Source of the DNA: Pseudomonas nitroreducens
GTDB taxonomy: Bacteria; Pseudomonadota; Gammaproteobacteria; Pseudomonadales; Pseudomonadaceae
NCBI RefSeq assembly: GCF_024170165.1
Contig: NZ_JALJXP010000016.1
Location: 1-64,000, forward strand
Direction: 5' to 3'
DNA: 64,000 nucleotides
Shown here: in pieces, positions 45,817 through 54,504 of the stretch
How positions within the stretch are numbered: the stretch's first letter is position 1
Layout of the letters: each line of letters begins with the position of its first letter
Program-made: the position numbers and the translations under genes
The notes under the pieces: generated by a model
What the model was told of the DNA's origin: nothing
Seen by the model: only the letters and a program-made list of their open reading frames with translations
Databases searched by the model: none

Positions 45817-47061
45817 TCAGCGCGCCGGCAACTCGATATCAGTGATTTCGCCGGGGCGCAGCGTGTAGCTGGCCTCGCCCGGCCCCTCGATGACCCGACG
45901 AATGACCACACGGCCGTCGGCATTCAGACCAACGAAGACGCCCTCGGCGGTGCGCCCACGCTCGGTGGTCACGCGCATGCTGCGGTTGACGTAGCGCTGG
46001 GGGGCGGCCAGCAGGCGCTCCAGGGACAAGCGGCCGCTTTCCGTTGCCACCGGCGCCGACGTGCTGGCCGTGGCGGGAGCAGGAAGCGGAACCGCCGCCA
46101 CGGAGACGCTTGCCGCCTTCAATCGCGGATAGCGGTCGCCACGTACGCCCCAGCCGCGGGTCGGACTCTTCTCCAGTTCCACCTGCAGATCCTGCGACTC
46201 GCCGTCCATTTCGACGGTCAGCGGGACCTCCTGGGAAGCCCGCTGGGTATCCAGGGTCGGCAGCCGGCTGATGGTGACATCACGCCGGGCGAAACGGCGC
46301 TGCAGGTAGTCCTGCAGTACGTAGCGCAAGGTATCGCGGGAATCGAAGCGGGTATCCACTTCGCCGCCGACGTAGCGCAGCCGATCCGTGAAGACTTCGA
46401 TACTGCCCGACAGCGTGGTCTGCATCTGGGCCGGCAGGACCAGGTGGAAAGCGCCTTCCAGGCGGTTGGGGGCCTTGGGCGTCAGGTCCAGGTGCAGACT
46501 GTAGCCACGCTGCAGGCGTACCGCCTCGGGCAGGTCCTGGCCTGGCGCGAGCCAGCTGACTTCGATTTCCGGCAGGCGGCCCTTGTCGTCAGGCAGCACG
46601 TCGAGCCGGACCGGGCCGCTGACCGGCGCAACCAGGCGCACCTGGACTTCGCGGTGGGCGTAGAAGTCCTGCCCTTCGCGCAGGCTGAGCACGCCATCGA
46701 TGAACTCGGCCTGCTCGGGTACGAAGGGTTTGCCATTGAGCTCGCCCCGCAGGTCGATGGCCAGTTCAGGCTTCACCGCCGGCTCGGACTTCAGCCAGTC
46801 CAGGCGCAGGATGGCCTCCAGGCGCGCACTATCGTGGCTGGCCAGCAGGGTCAGGCCGACCACCAGCGGAATGCAGCCCAGTCCTCCGAGGGCGACGGCA
46901 CTGCGGGCCTGGCGCCAGTGGACCAGGACGAACAGCAGCGCCAGCGGCGGCAGCATGCTGGCCAGACCCCAGAACAGGCTGCGCTCGAAGGCGCGGGCGA
47001 TCAGCCAGACGTATCCGGCAAGGATCAGCAGCAGTCCGAGCAGGATCAGCAGCGTGTCCAT
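45817..47061 (-). CDS. membrane protein of unknown function in a thioesterase operon
   Basis: A 414-residue protein. Residues 1-75 contain three hydrophobic segments (LLILLGLLLILAGYVWLIA, LASMLPPLALLFVLV, GCIPLVVGLTLLAS). The rest is hydrophilic and probably periplasmic; it ends with a small domain from about residue 345 (RLSLERLLAAPQRYVNRSMR). I do not recognise the family. Its ATG follows directly on the stop of the hotdog thioesterase at 47062, so the three genes 47978 to 45817 form one operon. A role with acyl groups or lipids is suggested only by context. Confidence 0.7.
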   Translation of the reverse strand: MDTLLILLGLLLILAGYVWLIARAFERSLFWGLASMLPPLALLFVLVHWRQARSAVALGGLGCIPLVVGLTLLASHDSARLEAILRLDWLKSEPAVKPELAIDLRGELNGKPFVPEQAEFIDGVLSLREGQDFYAHREVQVRLVAPVSGPVRLDVLPDDKGRLPEIEVSWLAPGQDLPEAVRLQRGYSLHLDLTPKAPNRLEGAFHLVLPAQMQTTLSGSIEVFTDRLRYVGGEVDTRFDSRDTLRYVLQDYLQRRFARRDVTISRLPTLDTQRASQEVPLTVEMDGESQDLQVELEKSPTRGWGVRGDRYPRLKAASVSVAAVPLPAPATASTSAPVATESGRLSLERLLAAPQRYVNRSMRVTTERGRTAEGVFVGLNADGRVVIRRVIEGPGEASYTLRPGEITDIELPAR

Positions 47062-47508
47062 TCAGGCGCCGTCGACCTTGAAGTGCGCACGGGCGGTGGC
47101 GATGGGCTCGGTTCGGGTGGTCTGCCAGGCGGTGATGGCGACGTTGGCCACGCGCCGGCCCTGGCGCCAGACCTGGCATTGCGCGTAGGTATCGCGGAAA
47201 TGCCCGGCGCGCAGGTAATCGATGGAAAAGTCGATGATCTTGGGCATGTGCGGGATGCCCATGAACATCAGCAGGTGCAGCAGCGCCGATTGCTCCATGA
47301 AGCCGGCGATCACCCCGCCATGCAGGGCCGGCAGCGTCGGGTTGCCGATGTTGTCCGGGTTGGCCGGCAGGTGGAAGATCGCGTCGTCGCCCAGGCGCAG
47401 GCAGCGGATGCCGAGCAGCCGGGCGTAGGGGATCATCTCCAACAGCGGCTCGTAGTTCTTGCTCTCGTGCGCCTCGCGCACCATCGCCTCGATGCTCACC
47501 GCGGTCAT
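47062..47508 (-). CDS. PaaI-type hotdog thioesterase, second of a pair
   Basis: A 148-residue hotdog-fold protein. The family segment LHGGVIAGFMEQSALLHLL near residues 62-80 carries the HGG motif of PaaI/YbgC-like acyl-CoA thioesterases. It overlaps the stop of the preceding thioesterase by 4 bases, so it is translationally coupled. Two adjacent hotdog genes may encode a heteromeric enzyme or a recent duplicate with different acyl preference. Confidence 0.82.
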   Translation of the reverse strand: MTAVSIEAMVREAHESKNYEPLLEMIPYARLLGIRCLRLGDDAIFHLPANPDNIGNPTLPALHGGVIAGFMEQSALLHLLMFMGIPHMPKIIDFSIDYLRAGHFRDTYAQCQVWRQGRRVANVAITAWQTTRTEPIATARAHFKVDGA

Positions 47509-47978
47509 CCCTGGCCTCCGTCGACGTCGCGCTTCACAGTGCCGGCGGACACCGCCTTGCCCATGCGCATGAAGGTACCGACTACGTGGGCGATGGGCTC
47601 CGAGGGGTCGTCCTGGTAGGCGTAGCCGCGGGTGAAGATGATGTTCGGGGTGACCCGGTAGCACTCGGCGAATCCGTAGACGTCCTTGTGCGGCTGGGCC
47701 GGGTGCATGTAGTCGATGCGCAGGTCCAGGGTCGGGCAGATCTCGAACTGCGGCAGCACGCAGACGGTGGAGATGCCGCAGGTGGTGTCCATCAGCGTGG
47801 TAATGGCACCACCGTGGATCACGCCGGTTTCCGGATTGCCGACGATGGCCTCGCTGTAGGGAAGCCGCAGGGTCAGGCCGGAAGCGTCCGCCGCTTGTGC
47901 GCTGATGCCCAGCAACTGGCAGTGGCGCAGCGCCGAAAGGAAGCGTTGGGCGCGCTCCAGGAGTGGGTTTTCGGACAT
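47505..47978 (-). CDS. PaaI-type hotdog thioesterase, first of a pair
   Basis: A 157-residue hotdog protein with GVIHGGAITTLMDTTCGI near residues 56-73, the canonical HGG and acidic residue of acyl-CoA thioesterases. It should hydrolyse a CoA thioester in the cytoplasm. The ATG at 47978 (MSENPLLERAQ) gives the normal family length; the upstream in-frame residues are unconvincing. First gene of a three-gene operon. Confidence 0.85.
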   Translation of the reverse strand: MSENPLLERAQRFLSALRHCQLLGISAQAADASGLTLRLPYSEAIVGNPETGVIHGGAITTLMDTTCGISTVCVLPQFEICPTLDLRIDYMHPAQPHKDVYGFAECYRVTPNIIFTRGYAYQDDPSEPIAHVVGTFMRMGKAVSAGTVKRDVDGGQG

Positions 47979-48139
47979 GGGAGGGGTCGACCGATCGACT
48001 GCACGGGGCCGCATCATACCCCGTGCGTTGTCACTCCTGCAGTGATGGATTACAGGGCCTGCGGAATATTCGTTGAACTAATTCACACAACGTCGGTTCA
48101 AAGGGCTAACACCAGGAAAGCCGCACATGGAGGCTCCGC

Positions 48140-48361
48140 ATGAAAAAAACCCTTCCCTTCGCTCTGCTGATCGTTGCCGGTCTCGGCCTTGCCGCCTGCG
48201 ACAAGAAAGAAGAGCCGAAAGCGCCGGCCGCCCCCGCCGCGACCGAGCAGCCGGCAACTCCGGCGCCGACCACCCCGCCGGCACCTGAAGCCGCCCCGGC
48301 TGCTCCGGCTGCCCCGGCCACCGCGCCGCAGGAGCCCGCCGGCGAGCAGAAGCAGCAGTAA
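48140..48361 (+). CDS. small Ala/Pro-rich lipoprotein
   Basis: A 73-residue lipoprotein. Signal peptide MKKTLPFALLIVAGLGLAAC with lipidated C20. The mature 54 residues start with a charged DKKEEPK and are otherwise an Ala/Pro/Glu tract (APAAPAATEQ and repeats) with no globular segment. It probably serves as a spacer or is a small envelope protein retained for physical reasons. GGAGG precedes the ATG, and a terminator follows. Confidence 0.8.
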   Translation: MKKTLPFALLIVAGLGLAACDKKEEPKAPAAPAATEQPATPAPTTPPAPEAAPAAPAAPATAPQEPAGEQKQQ

Positions 48362-48381
48362 CAGCGCTTCCGCCGCACAGT

Positions 48382-48408
48382 ACAAGGCCCGCCTATGGCG
48401 GGCCTTGT
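48382..48408. terminator. bidirectional terminator after the small lipoprotein gene
   Basis: Perfect 12-base arms ACAAGGCCCGCC / GGCGGGCCTTGT around TAT, between convergent genes. The T run is short, but the stem is very stable. Confidence 0.8.
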
Positions 48409-48427
48409 CGTTTCTGCCGGCAGCCGG

Positions 48428-49189
48428 TCAGCCGCTGGGGGGAATGTCGTTGTCCCGAGGCGCGTCGCCCTGCAGCGTCGGCGTGTAGACCATCACGTGG
48501 AGCACGCTGGAGTGGAATTCGCGCTGGTACAGCACGCCCACCACGCCCGCGGTCACCAGCATGAAGATCCACGGGTTGATGAACCAGGCCAGCATGGCCA
48601 GGGCGAAGTAATAGGTCCGCAACCCTTGGTTGAACTGGTGCGCCGCCAGCGACACCACGCGCGCCGCGCGCTCGGCAAAGGACTTGCGCTCCAGCTCGCC
48701 GACGTTGCGCTCCCCCACCATGGGCGCCGAGCCGATCAGCACCGCCGCGAAGTTGTACTGGCGCATGCACCAGCTGAAGGTGAAGAAGGCGTAGACGAAC
48801 ACCACCGCCAGGCACAGCAGCTTGAGCTCCGACAGGCCACGGGTCGGCGCCGTGACGAAAGGCAGGTCGGCCAGCACCGAGATCGTGCGCTCGGCCGAAC
48901 CCAGCAAGGTGAGGATGCCGGCCAGGATGATCAGGGTGCTGGAAGCGAAGAACGAAGCGTTGCGCTCCAGGTTGCCGATCACGCTGGCATCCGCCACGCG
49001 GTTGTCGCGCAGCAGCACGCGGCGCATCCAGTCCTGGCGGTAGAGGTGCAGCACGCTGGCCAGGCACGCGGTGTCGCGGGCCTTGGTCTTGGCGTAGCGG
49101 GTGTAGCCGATCCAGCAGAAGAGGAACCAGAGCATGGCGAGCAGGTTCCAGAAGTACTGGATGTCGAACAGGTCGACGACGTCGGTCAT
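48428..49189 (-). CDS. DUF599 inner-membrane protein
   Basis: A 253-residue membrane protein of the DUF599 family. Four hydrophobic helices are visible, starting FWNLLAMLWFLFCWIGYTRY and later including LAMLAWFINPWIFMLVT. The family is common in proteobacteria and without a known role. AAGGA precedes the ATG at 49189. The gene is divergent from the FAD monooxygenase at 49454. Confidence 0.82.
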   Translation of the reverse strand: MTDVVDLFDIQYFWNLLAMLWFLFCWIGYTRYAKTKARDTACLASVLHLYRQDWMRRVLLRDNRVADASVIGNLERNASFFASSTLIILAGILTLLGSAERTISVLADLPFVTAPTRGLSELKLLCLAVVFVYAFFTFSWCMRQYNFAAVLIGSAPMVGERNVGELERKSFAERAARVVSLAAHQFNQGLRTYYFALAMLAWFINPWIFMLVTAGVVGVLYQREFHSSVLHVMVYTPTLQGDAPRDNDIPPSG

Positions 49190-49370
49190 GGATTTCCTTG
49201 CGATTCGAGACGGAATGAAGTCAGTACGCAGCCGATAGACGCCAGATCCTACCGTCAGGACACGAAATCCGCTGCCGCGAGCAACGCCTTCTCCCTTTGA
49301 GCCCCACCTGCCGCCTTGCCTGTCGAGGGCCTCGAGCGGACCAGGAATATTTCTGAATAAAATACCAATA

Positions 49371-49398
49371 TTGACGTTATCGTCATTTTTGCTAGATT
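49371..49398 (+). promoter_or_regulatory. promoter with overlapping operator for the FAD monooxygenase gene
   Basis: -35 TTGACG (49371-49376), a 16-base spacer and -10 TAGATT (49393-49398). The -35 hexamer is embedded in the palindrome TGACG-TTAT-CGTCA (49372-49385), a good site for repression by the TetR protein encoded two genes on. The surroundings are AT-rich, unlike the flanking DNA. Confidence 0.65.
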
Positions 49399-49453
49399 CC
49401 GCTGCACCCGGATCAGCGAAATCCGGGCCCACTTTCTGGCTGCGGAACTCCCA

Positions 49454-51034
49454 ATGCATAACAACAATGAGCTCCTCCCCGAATCGGTCGACGTTCTGGT
49501 GATCGGCAATGGCCCGGTCGGCGCGACGCTGGCTTCCCTGCTGGGCCGCTATGGCGTGGACGCCCTGGTGATCGACAAGGCCCACGACATCCTGCCGATG
49601 CCGCGCGCCATCGCCCTGGACAACGAAGCGCTGCGCATCCTCCAGCTCGCCGGGCTGGAGGAAGATGCCTTCGAGACCGTGGTCATCCCCCAGGTGAAGA
49701 TGCACTGCCCCATCGTCGGCCAGTTCGGCCAGGCCAACACCAGCGGCCGCATCGACGGCCACCACAAGCTGGTGACCTTCTACCAGCCGGACCTGGAGCA
49801 GGCGATGCGTCGGCAGGCCCGGCACTACGGCAACCTGCGCTGGCGGGGAGGCCTGGAGCTGCAGGAGTTCACCCAGGACGACAGCGGCGTCAACGCCACC
49901 CTGCGCGATGAAGCCGGCGCGCTGCACCCGCTGCGCTGCCGCTATCTGGTCGGCGCAGACGGCGCCAGCTCGCGGGTGCGTGGGCTGATCGGCCAGGAGT
50001 TCAACGGCCAGAGCTATTCCGAGGACTGGCTGATCGTCGATGCCGGAGCGCGCCAGGGCAAGGCCATCGACCATGTCGAATTCCTCTGCGACCACCGCCG
50101 GCCGACGCCGCACATGCCCGCCCCCGGTGGCCGCGAGCGCTGGGAGTTCATGCTGCGCCCCGGTGAAAGCCGCGACGAGATGGAGGACCAGGAGCGCATC
50201 CGCACCCTGCTGGCGCCGTGGATCGAGCCGCAGCAACTGACCATCGAGCGCAAGGCGGTGTACCGCTTCCACGCCCGCTGCTGCGAGCGCTTCCAGCTGG
50301 GCCGGGTGTTCCTCGTCGGCGACGCCGCACACATTACCCCGCCCTTCGTCGGCCAGGGCCTGGTGGCCGGTTTGCGCGACGTGGCCAATCTCGCCTGGAA
50401 ACTCTCCTGGGTCCTGCAGGGGCGTGCCACGCCGCGGATACTCGACAGCTACGACCAGGAGCGGCAGCCCCACGCGCGGGAGATGATCGACCTGGCCAAG
50501 CTCATGGGCCGCCTGGTGATGCCCGGCAACGCCCTGGCCGCCACGCTGATCCATGGTTTGATGAAGGCGCTGCGACTGATCCCGGCGGCGCGGCGGCATT
50601 TAGAAGAGCTGGACATCAAGCCGAAGCACCGTTTCCGCAACGGGCTGTTCGTGCGCAGCCCGCGACGGGCCCGGCTGGTCAGCGGCGGGCTGTTCCCCCA
50701 GGGCTGGGTGCGCAACGCCGGGCGCATCTGCCTGAGCGACCAGCTGCTGGGCGACCGTCTGCAACTGGTCGGCCTGGGCACCGACCCGCGCCGCTGGCTG
50801 GATGCGGCGCAGCAACAACAATGGCTCGACCTGGGCGGCAGCTTCCTGCAGATTGGCCATGCCCGCGACGACAGCCGAGCGGACCTCGCCGAGACGCTGG
50901 ACGGCTCCCTGCTGGCGTCCTGGCCGGATCCGGCGCTGGCGGTGGTACGCCCGGACCGCATCATCATGCACCAGGGCAGGCCCGAACAGGCCGCCGACAT
51001 GCTGCGCCACTGCCACGCGCTGCTGCGCGCCTGA
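49454..51034 (+). CDS. class A FAD monooxygenase, MhpA-like
   Basis: A 526-residue aromatic-ring hydroxylase. Dinucleotide-binding motif VIGNGPVGATLASLLGRYG near residues 16-34, and the second FAD motif VFLVGDAAHITPPFVGQG near 289. The C-terminal thioredoxin-like extension of MhpA-type hydroxylases is present. Relatives hydroxylate 3-(3-hydroxyphenyl)propionate and similar phenols in the cytoplasm with NAD(P)H. The ATG lies 55 bases after the -10 element. It is followed by a TetR gene, probably its own regulator. This is the left edge of the catabolic island. Confidence 0.87.
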   Translation: MHNNNELLPESVDVLVIGNGPVGATLASLLGRYGVDALVIDKAHDILPMPRAIALDNEALRILQLAGLEEDAFETVVIPQVKMHCPIVGQFGQANTSGRIDGHHKLVTFYQPDLEQAMRRQARHYGNLRWRGGLELQEFTQDDSGVNATLRDEAGALHPLRCRYLVGADGASSRVRGLIGQEFNGQSYSEDWLIVDAGARQGKAIDHVEFLCDHRRPTPHMPAPGGRERWEFMLRPGESRDEMEDQERIRTLLAPWIEPQQLTIERKAVYRFHARCCERFQLGRVFLVGDAAHITPPFVGQGLVAGLRDVANLAWKLSWVLQGRATPRILDSYDQERQPHAREMIDLAKLMGRLVMPGNALAATLIHGLMKALRLIPAARRHLEELDIKPKHRFRNGLFVRSPRRARLVSGGLFPQGWVRNAGRICLSDQLLGDRLQLVGLGTDPRRWLDAAQQQQWLDLGGSFLQIGHARDDSRADLAETLDGSLLASWPDPALAVVRPDRIIMHQGRPEQAADMLRHCHALLRA

Positions 51035-51089
51035 GCGGGTACCGGTCGGCCATGGGCATCCCGTATCATCGCCGCAGCTCCGCAGACGA

Positions 51090-51746
51090 ATGACCGCCAT
51101 GACCGACCGCGACCCCCGCGAAGACCACAGCGAACCGCTCACCCGTGGCCACAAGAAGCGCGCCCGTACCCGCCAGAGCCTGCTCGATGCGGCCCTGCGG
51201 GTGTTCGCCCGGCAGGACATCGCGGCCACGGTGTTCCAGGACCTGGCCGCCGAGGCGCAGGTGTCCACCGGCACCATCTACAACTACTTCAAGACCCGCG
51301 AGGAGCTGGCCGAAGCCGTGGGCATCTCGCTGGCCGGCGAGTTCTCCGAGACCATCAGCCAGCTCAGCGTCGGCATCGCCAGCGGCTCGCGGCGCCTGGC
51401 CATCGGCGTGCGCATGTTCGTCCTGCACGCCCAGGCCAACCCGCAATGGGCCAGTGCGCTGCTGCGGGTCATCCACTACGACCAGGCCATGCACTCCACG
51501 CTGGCCAACCATGTCCGCGAAGACCTGCGCGGCGGCCTGGCCGAAGGCGTGCTCAGCTATGCCAACGAAGACCTCGCCCTGGACCTGGTGATCGCCGGCG
51601 CCACCGGTGCCATCCGCGCCAGTCTCGAAGGCCGCGCGCCGGAGGGCCAGGACATCCTGCTCAGCGAAATGCTCCTGCGCGCGCTGGGCGCCACGCCCGC
51701 CAAGGCCGCGAAGATAGCCGCCCTGCCCTTGCCGCAGGGCGACTGA
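51090..51746 (+). CDS. TetR-family regulator next to the MhpA-like monooxygenase
   Basis: A 218-residue TetR protein. Helix-turn-helix at about residues 22-70 (RTRQSLLDAALRVFARQDIA, then VSTGTIYNYFKTREELAEA). The ligand-binding domain is otherwise unremarkable. It lies downstream of the monooxygenase gene and likely represses it at the TGACG palindrome. It converges on the OYE gene with only 7 bases between stops. Start at 51090; a second ATG three codons later is equally possible. Confidence 0.86.
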   Translation: MTAMTDRDPREDHSEPLTRGHKKRARTRQSLLDAALRVFARQDIAATVFQDLAAEAQVSTGTIYNYFKTREELAEAVGISLAGEFSETISQLSVGIASGSRRLAIGVRMFVLHAQANPQWASALLRVIHYDQAMHSTLANHVREDLRGGLAEGVLSYANEDLALDLVIAGATGAIRASLEGRAPEGQDILLSEMLLRALGATPAKAAKIAALPLPQGD

Positions 51747-51753
51747 AGGCGCC

Positions 51754-52983
51754 TCAGGCCTGCGCGACCCAGCGCCGGTAGCGGCGCGACAGCTTGCGCA
51801 ACTTCAGCTGGTTGCCGATCAGCGCCAGCAGCGGCGAGGTGTGCGGATTGGTCGGGCGCCCCTGGCTGAGCAGCGTCAGCTGCTTCTTCACCACTGATTG
51901 AGTGGCCACGGCGGCGAAGGCCTTGTTCTTCCACGCCACGACTATGGGCTCGACCTTCGTCCCCTCACCCGCCTGCCAGCGCCTGGGCAACGTCGGCTCC
52001 ACCGCCAGGGCGGTGGCCATGCCGACCATCGCCACCGGCCCCTGCAGGGCGCGCTCGGCGACTTCGCGCCGGCGAATGCCGCCGGTGACCATCAGCGGCA
52101 TGCGTGCCGTCGCGGCGATACGCTCGGCGAACTCGAGGAAGTAGGCTTCCCGCGCCAGGGTGCTACCGTCGCGGGTCTGGCCCTGCATTGCCGGGCTTTC
52201 ATAGCTGCCGCCGGACAGCTCGACCAGGTCCACGCCGCGCTCGTTGAGCAGGCGCACCACAGCCTCGGCGTCCTCTGCCGCGAAACCGCCACGCTGGAAA
52301 TCAGCGGAATTGAGCTTCACCGCCACGCAGAATTCCGGCGCCACCCGCTCGCGGATCGCCTCCACCGTGCGCAGCAGGATGCGCGCGCGGTTCTCCAGAC
52401 TGCCACCCCAGTCATCCTGACGCTGGTTGCTCAGCGGCGAGAGGAACTGGCTGAACAGGTAACCGTGCGCGGCGTGCACCTGCACACCGGTGAACCCCGC
52501 GCGCTCGGCCAGCAGCGCGGCGTTCAGATAGCGCAGGATCAGCCCGTCGATTTCCGCGGCGGACAATGCGCGCGGCTGGGCGAAAACGTTCTTCAGGCCG
52601 GGAATGTCCACGGCGATGGCCGAAGGGCCCAGGGCCTGCTGGCCGAGATCGGCCATCAGCTGGCGGCCCGGATGGTTGATCTGCATCCAGGCCTGCGCAC
52701 CATGGCTGCGACAGACCTCGGCCCAGCGGCGGAAGCGCGGCAGCAGGCGGTCATCCTCCAGCACCACGCCGGCCGGGCCGGTCAGCGCGCGGCGGTCGAC
52801 CATCACGTTGCCGGTGATGATCAGCCCGGCCCCGCCTTCGGCCCAGCGCTGGTACAGACGCAGCAGCGTGTCGCCGGGCGCGTGGTCGGCATCAGCGAGG
52901 TTCTCTTCCATCGCCGCCTTGGCGATGCGGTTGCGGATCACCTGGCCATTGGGCAGGCGCAAGGGTTGGAACAGGGTGCTCAT
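51754..52983 (-). CDS. Old Yellow Enzyme family NADH:flavin oxidoreductase
   Basis: A 409-residue FMN TIM-barrel reductase. Recognisable segments are WMQINHPGRQLM near residue 98, GVQVHAAHGYLFSQFLSPLS near 165 with the paired histidines that bind the substrate oxygen, and the phosphate-binding strands near MPLMVTGG. It lacks the C-terminal iron-sulfur and dinucleotide domains of dienoyl-CoA reductases, so it is a simple OYE-type ene reductase. It is the last gene of the five-gene minus-strand operon and may reduce an activated double bond in the pathway. Confidence 0.87.
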   Translation of the reverse strand: MSTLFQPLRLPNGQVIRNRIAKAAMEENLADADHAPGDTLLRLYQRWAEGGAGLIITGNVMVDRRALTGPAGVVLEDDRLLPRFRRWAEVCRSHGAQAWMQINHPGRQLMADLGQQALGPSAIAVDIPGLKNVFAQPRALSAAEIDGLILRYLNAALLAERAGFTGVQVHAAHGYLFSQFLSPLSNQRQDDWGGSLENRARILLRTVEAIRERVAPEFCVAVKLNSADFQRGGFAAEDAEAVVRLLNERGVDLVELSGGSYESPAMQGQTRDGSTLAREAYFLEFAERIAATARMPLMVTGGIRRREVAERALQGPVAMVGMATALAVEPTLPRRWQAGEGTKVEPIVVAWKNKAFAAVATQSVVKKQLTLLSQGRPTNPHTSPLLALIGNQLKLRKLSRRYRRWVAQA

Positions 52984-53016
52984 GGGATCGGCTCTCCGTT
53001 AACTGATGGGCCTGGC

Positions 53017-54090
53017 TCAACGGCTGCGCACGCGCTCGACGTAGGCGCCCAGCGGGCGGGTGAGGCTGCGCTTGACCCGGCTGGCGAACGACTCGCCGCT
53101 ATGGATCGGTGCGGCCACCACCTGCTCGCGGGTATCGCGGTACTGCGGGAACAGGCTCAGCGCGTGGCCCCGGTTGATCCCGTAGCGCTGCGAATCCGAC
53201 CACAGGGTGTTCTGCTCCAGGGTCTGGCAGGTCAGGGTGGTGACCGGCGCCGGAGCGAAGGGGAAGTCACTGCCGAAGAGAATCTGCGAGGGCTCCACCA
53301 GCTCCTTGAGCGCCGCCATGGAACAGCGCGAAGGCGACAGCGCGGTGTCGAAGTAGAAACGCCTGAGGTAGGTCATCACTCCCTGCGGCGCCTTGTCCTG
53401 GAACTGCGGCAAGGCGTTGGCCAGGGACACGCGCCAGGCCACGTAGGGCAGGAAGCCGCCGCCGTGAGCGAGAATCCAGCGGATGCGCGGGTACTTCTCC
53501 AGGGTGCCGGTGAGGATCAGGTTCACTGCTGCACGGGTGGTGTCGCAGAGGAACTCGACCAGGAAGCCCGGCGCGGCGATGCCGAGCTTCTCACTGCTTT
53601 CGTGCATGTTCGGGTGGACGAAAACGATGGCGGCACGGCGGTCCAGCTCAGCCATCAGCTCGTCGAAGCGCGCGTCGCCGAGGAACACCCCGTCGGTGCT
53701 GCCCAGCAGCACCACGCCCTCGGCCTTCAGCTCGTCCAGCGCGCGGATGGCCTCGCGGCAGGCAGCCTCGGTGAAGGGCGTGGGCAGTACGGCGAAGTTG
53801 CCGAAGCGCCCCGGATGATCGTCACGCATCTGCGCGGCGAAGTCGTTGCAGCGCATCGCCAGCTCGCGGGCCTGCTCCACTCCCCCGCCGAAATGCACGC
53901 CCGGCGCCGAGAGCGAGGTGATGGCGGTCTGGATACCGTTGAGGTCCATCACCTCGATGGACTTCTGCGGCGACCACTTCGGCAGCGGCGCGCCGGCGAC
54001 CATGTCCAGCCCCTTGCTCGCCATCACCTCGACGAAGGCCGGCGGGATGATGTGGTGATGCACGTCGATTCGACCTTGTTGGATCGTCAT
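53017..54090 (-). CDS. amidohydrolase-family enzyme, ACMSD-type decarboxylase candidate
   Basis: A 357-residue metal-dependent TIM-barrel enzyme. The metal site is visible as H11/H13 in DVHHHIIP, H159 in VHPN, H209 in AHGGG and D275 in GSDFP. This is the ACMSD / gamma-resorcylate decarboxylase branch, where members decarboxylate aromatic or muconic acids; a few hydrolyse C-C bonds. In this island it could decarboxylate a ring acid or a ring-cleavage product. It lies 33 bases before the OYE gene and 31 after the SCP2-like gene. Confidence 0.85.
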   Translation of the reverse strand: MTIQQGRIDVHHHIIPPAFVEVMASKGLDMVAGAPLPKWSPQKSIEVMDLNGIQTAITSLSAPGVHFGGGVEQARELAMRCNDFAAQMRDDHPGRFGNFAVLPTPFTEAACREAIRALDELKAEGVVLLGSTDGVFLGDARFDELMAELDRRAAIVFVHPNMHESSEKLGIAAPGFLVEFLCDTTRAAVNLILTGTLEKYPRIRWILAHGGGFLPYVAWRVSLANALPQFQDKAPQGVMTYLRRFYFDTALSPSRCSMAALKELVEPSQILFGSDFPFAPAPVTTLTCQTLEQNTLWSDSQRYGINRGHALSLFPQYRDTREQVVAAPIHSGESFASRVKRSLTRPLGAYVERVRSR

Positions 54091-54121
54091 TCTTGTTGTC
54101 CTTCTGTGATCCAGGAAAGGG

Positions 54122-54502
54122 CTAGGCAGCCCGGGCGATCTTCATGGCTTCGTTGAACCACAGGGCCACCGCGAAGCGCCCCTGCAGTTGGCACTGCCCG
54201 CCTTCGACGGCGCGCAGCATGTCGGTCTCGTCGCGGCTGAGCATCACCCGCAGCGCATCCGCGCTGCATTGCCAGTGCTGGACGAAGTCCGGCCGGCGGT
54301 GTTCGCCACGGTGCAGGCTGAGCACTCCGCCACGCAGCTGGTAATAGCCACCGACGCCATCGCCGGTGCGGATCTGCAGTACGAAGGACTCCTCGTGGAG
54401 CAGTTCGCGCAGGCGTGCCGAACGGCGCTCGGCACGGCGCAGCAGCGGGATGGATGCCAGCAGGAGCAGGCGCAGTTTCAGCGAATCGATGAACAGGCTC
54501 AT
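54122..54502 (-). CDS. SCP2-like small protein
   Basis: A 126-residue cytoplasmic protein. The C-terminal half reads like a sterol-carrier-protein-2 domain: FVLQIRTGDGVGGYYQLRGG, then DMLRAVEGGQCQLQGRFAVA. The N-terminal 30 residues (SLKLRLLLLASIPLLRRAER) form an amphipathic helix. SCP2 domains bind hydrophobic molecules, so it may present a poorly soluble substrate to the monooxygenases. Identity as SCP2 is by eye. It starts 2 bases after the neighbouring monooxygenase stop. ATG at 54502. Confidence 0.7.
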   Translation of the reverse strand: MSLFIDSLKLRLLLLASIPLLRRAERRSARLRELLHEESFVLQIRTGDGVGGYYQLRGGVLSLHRGEHRRPDFVQHWQCSADALRVMLSRDETDMLRAVEGGQCQLQGRFAVALWFNEAMKIARAA

Positions 54503-54504
54503 GG

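Noticed and set aside
48098-48385. Gly/Arg-rich minus-strand proteins opposite the small lipoprotein
   Set aside because: They are mirror images of the Ala/Pro codons of the lipoprotein and have no signal or family match.
49190-50599. A long minus-strand extension upstream of the DUF599 gene, opposite the FAD monooxygenase
   Set aside because: The DUF599 protein starts at 49189 with a good ribosome site. The extension is antisense to a clear flavoprotein.
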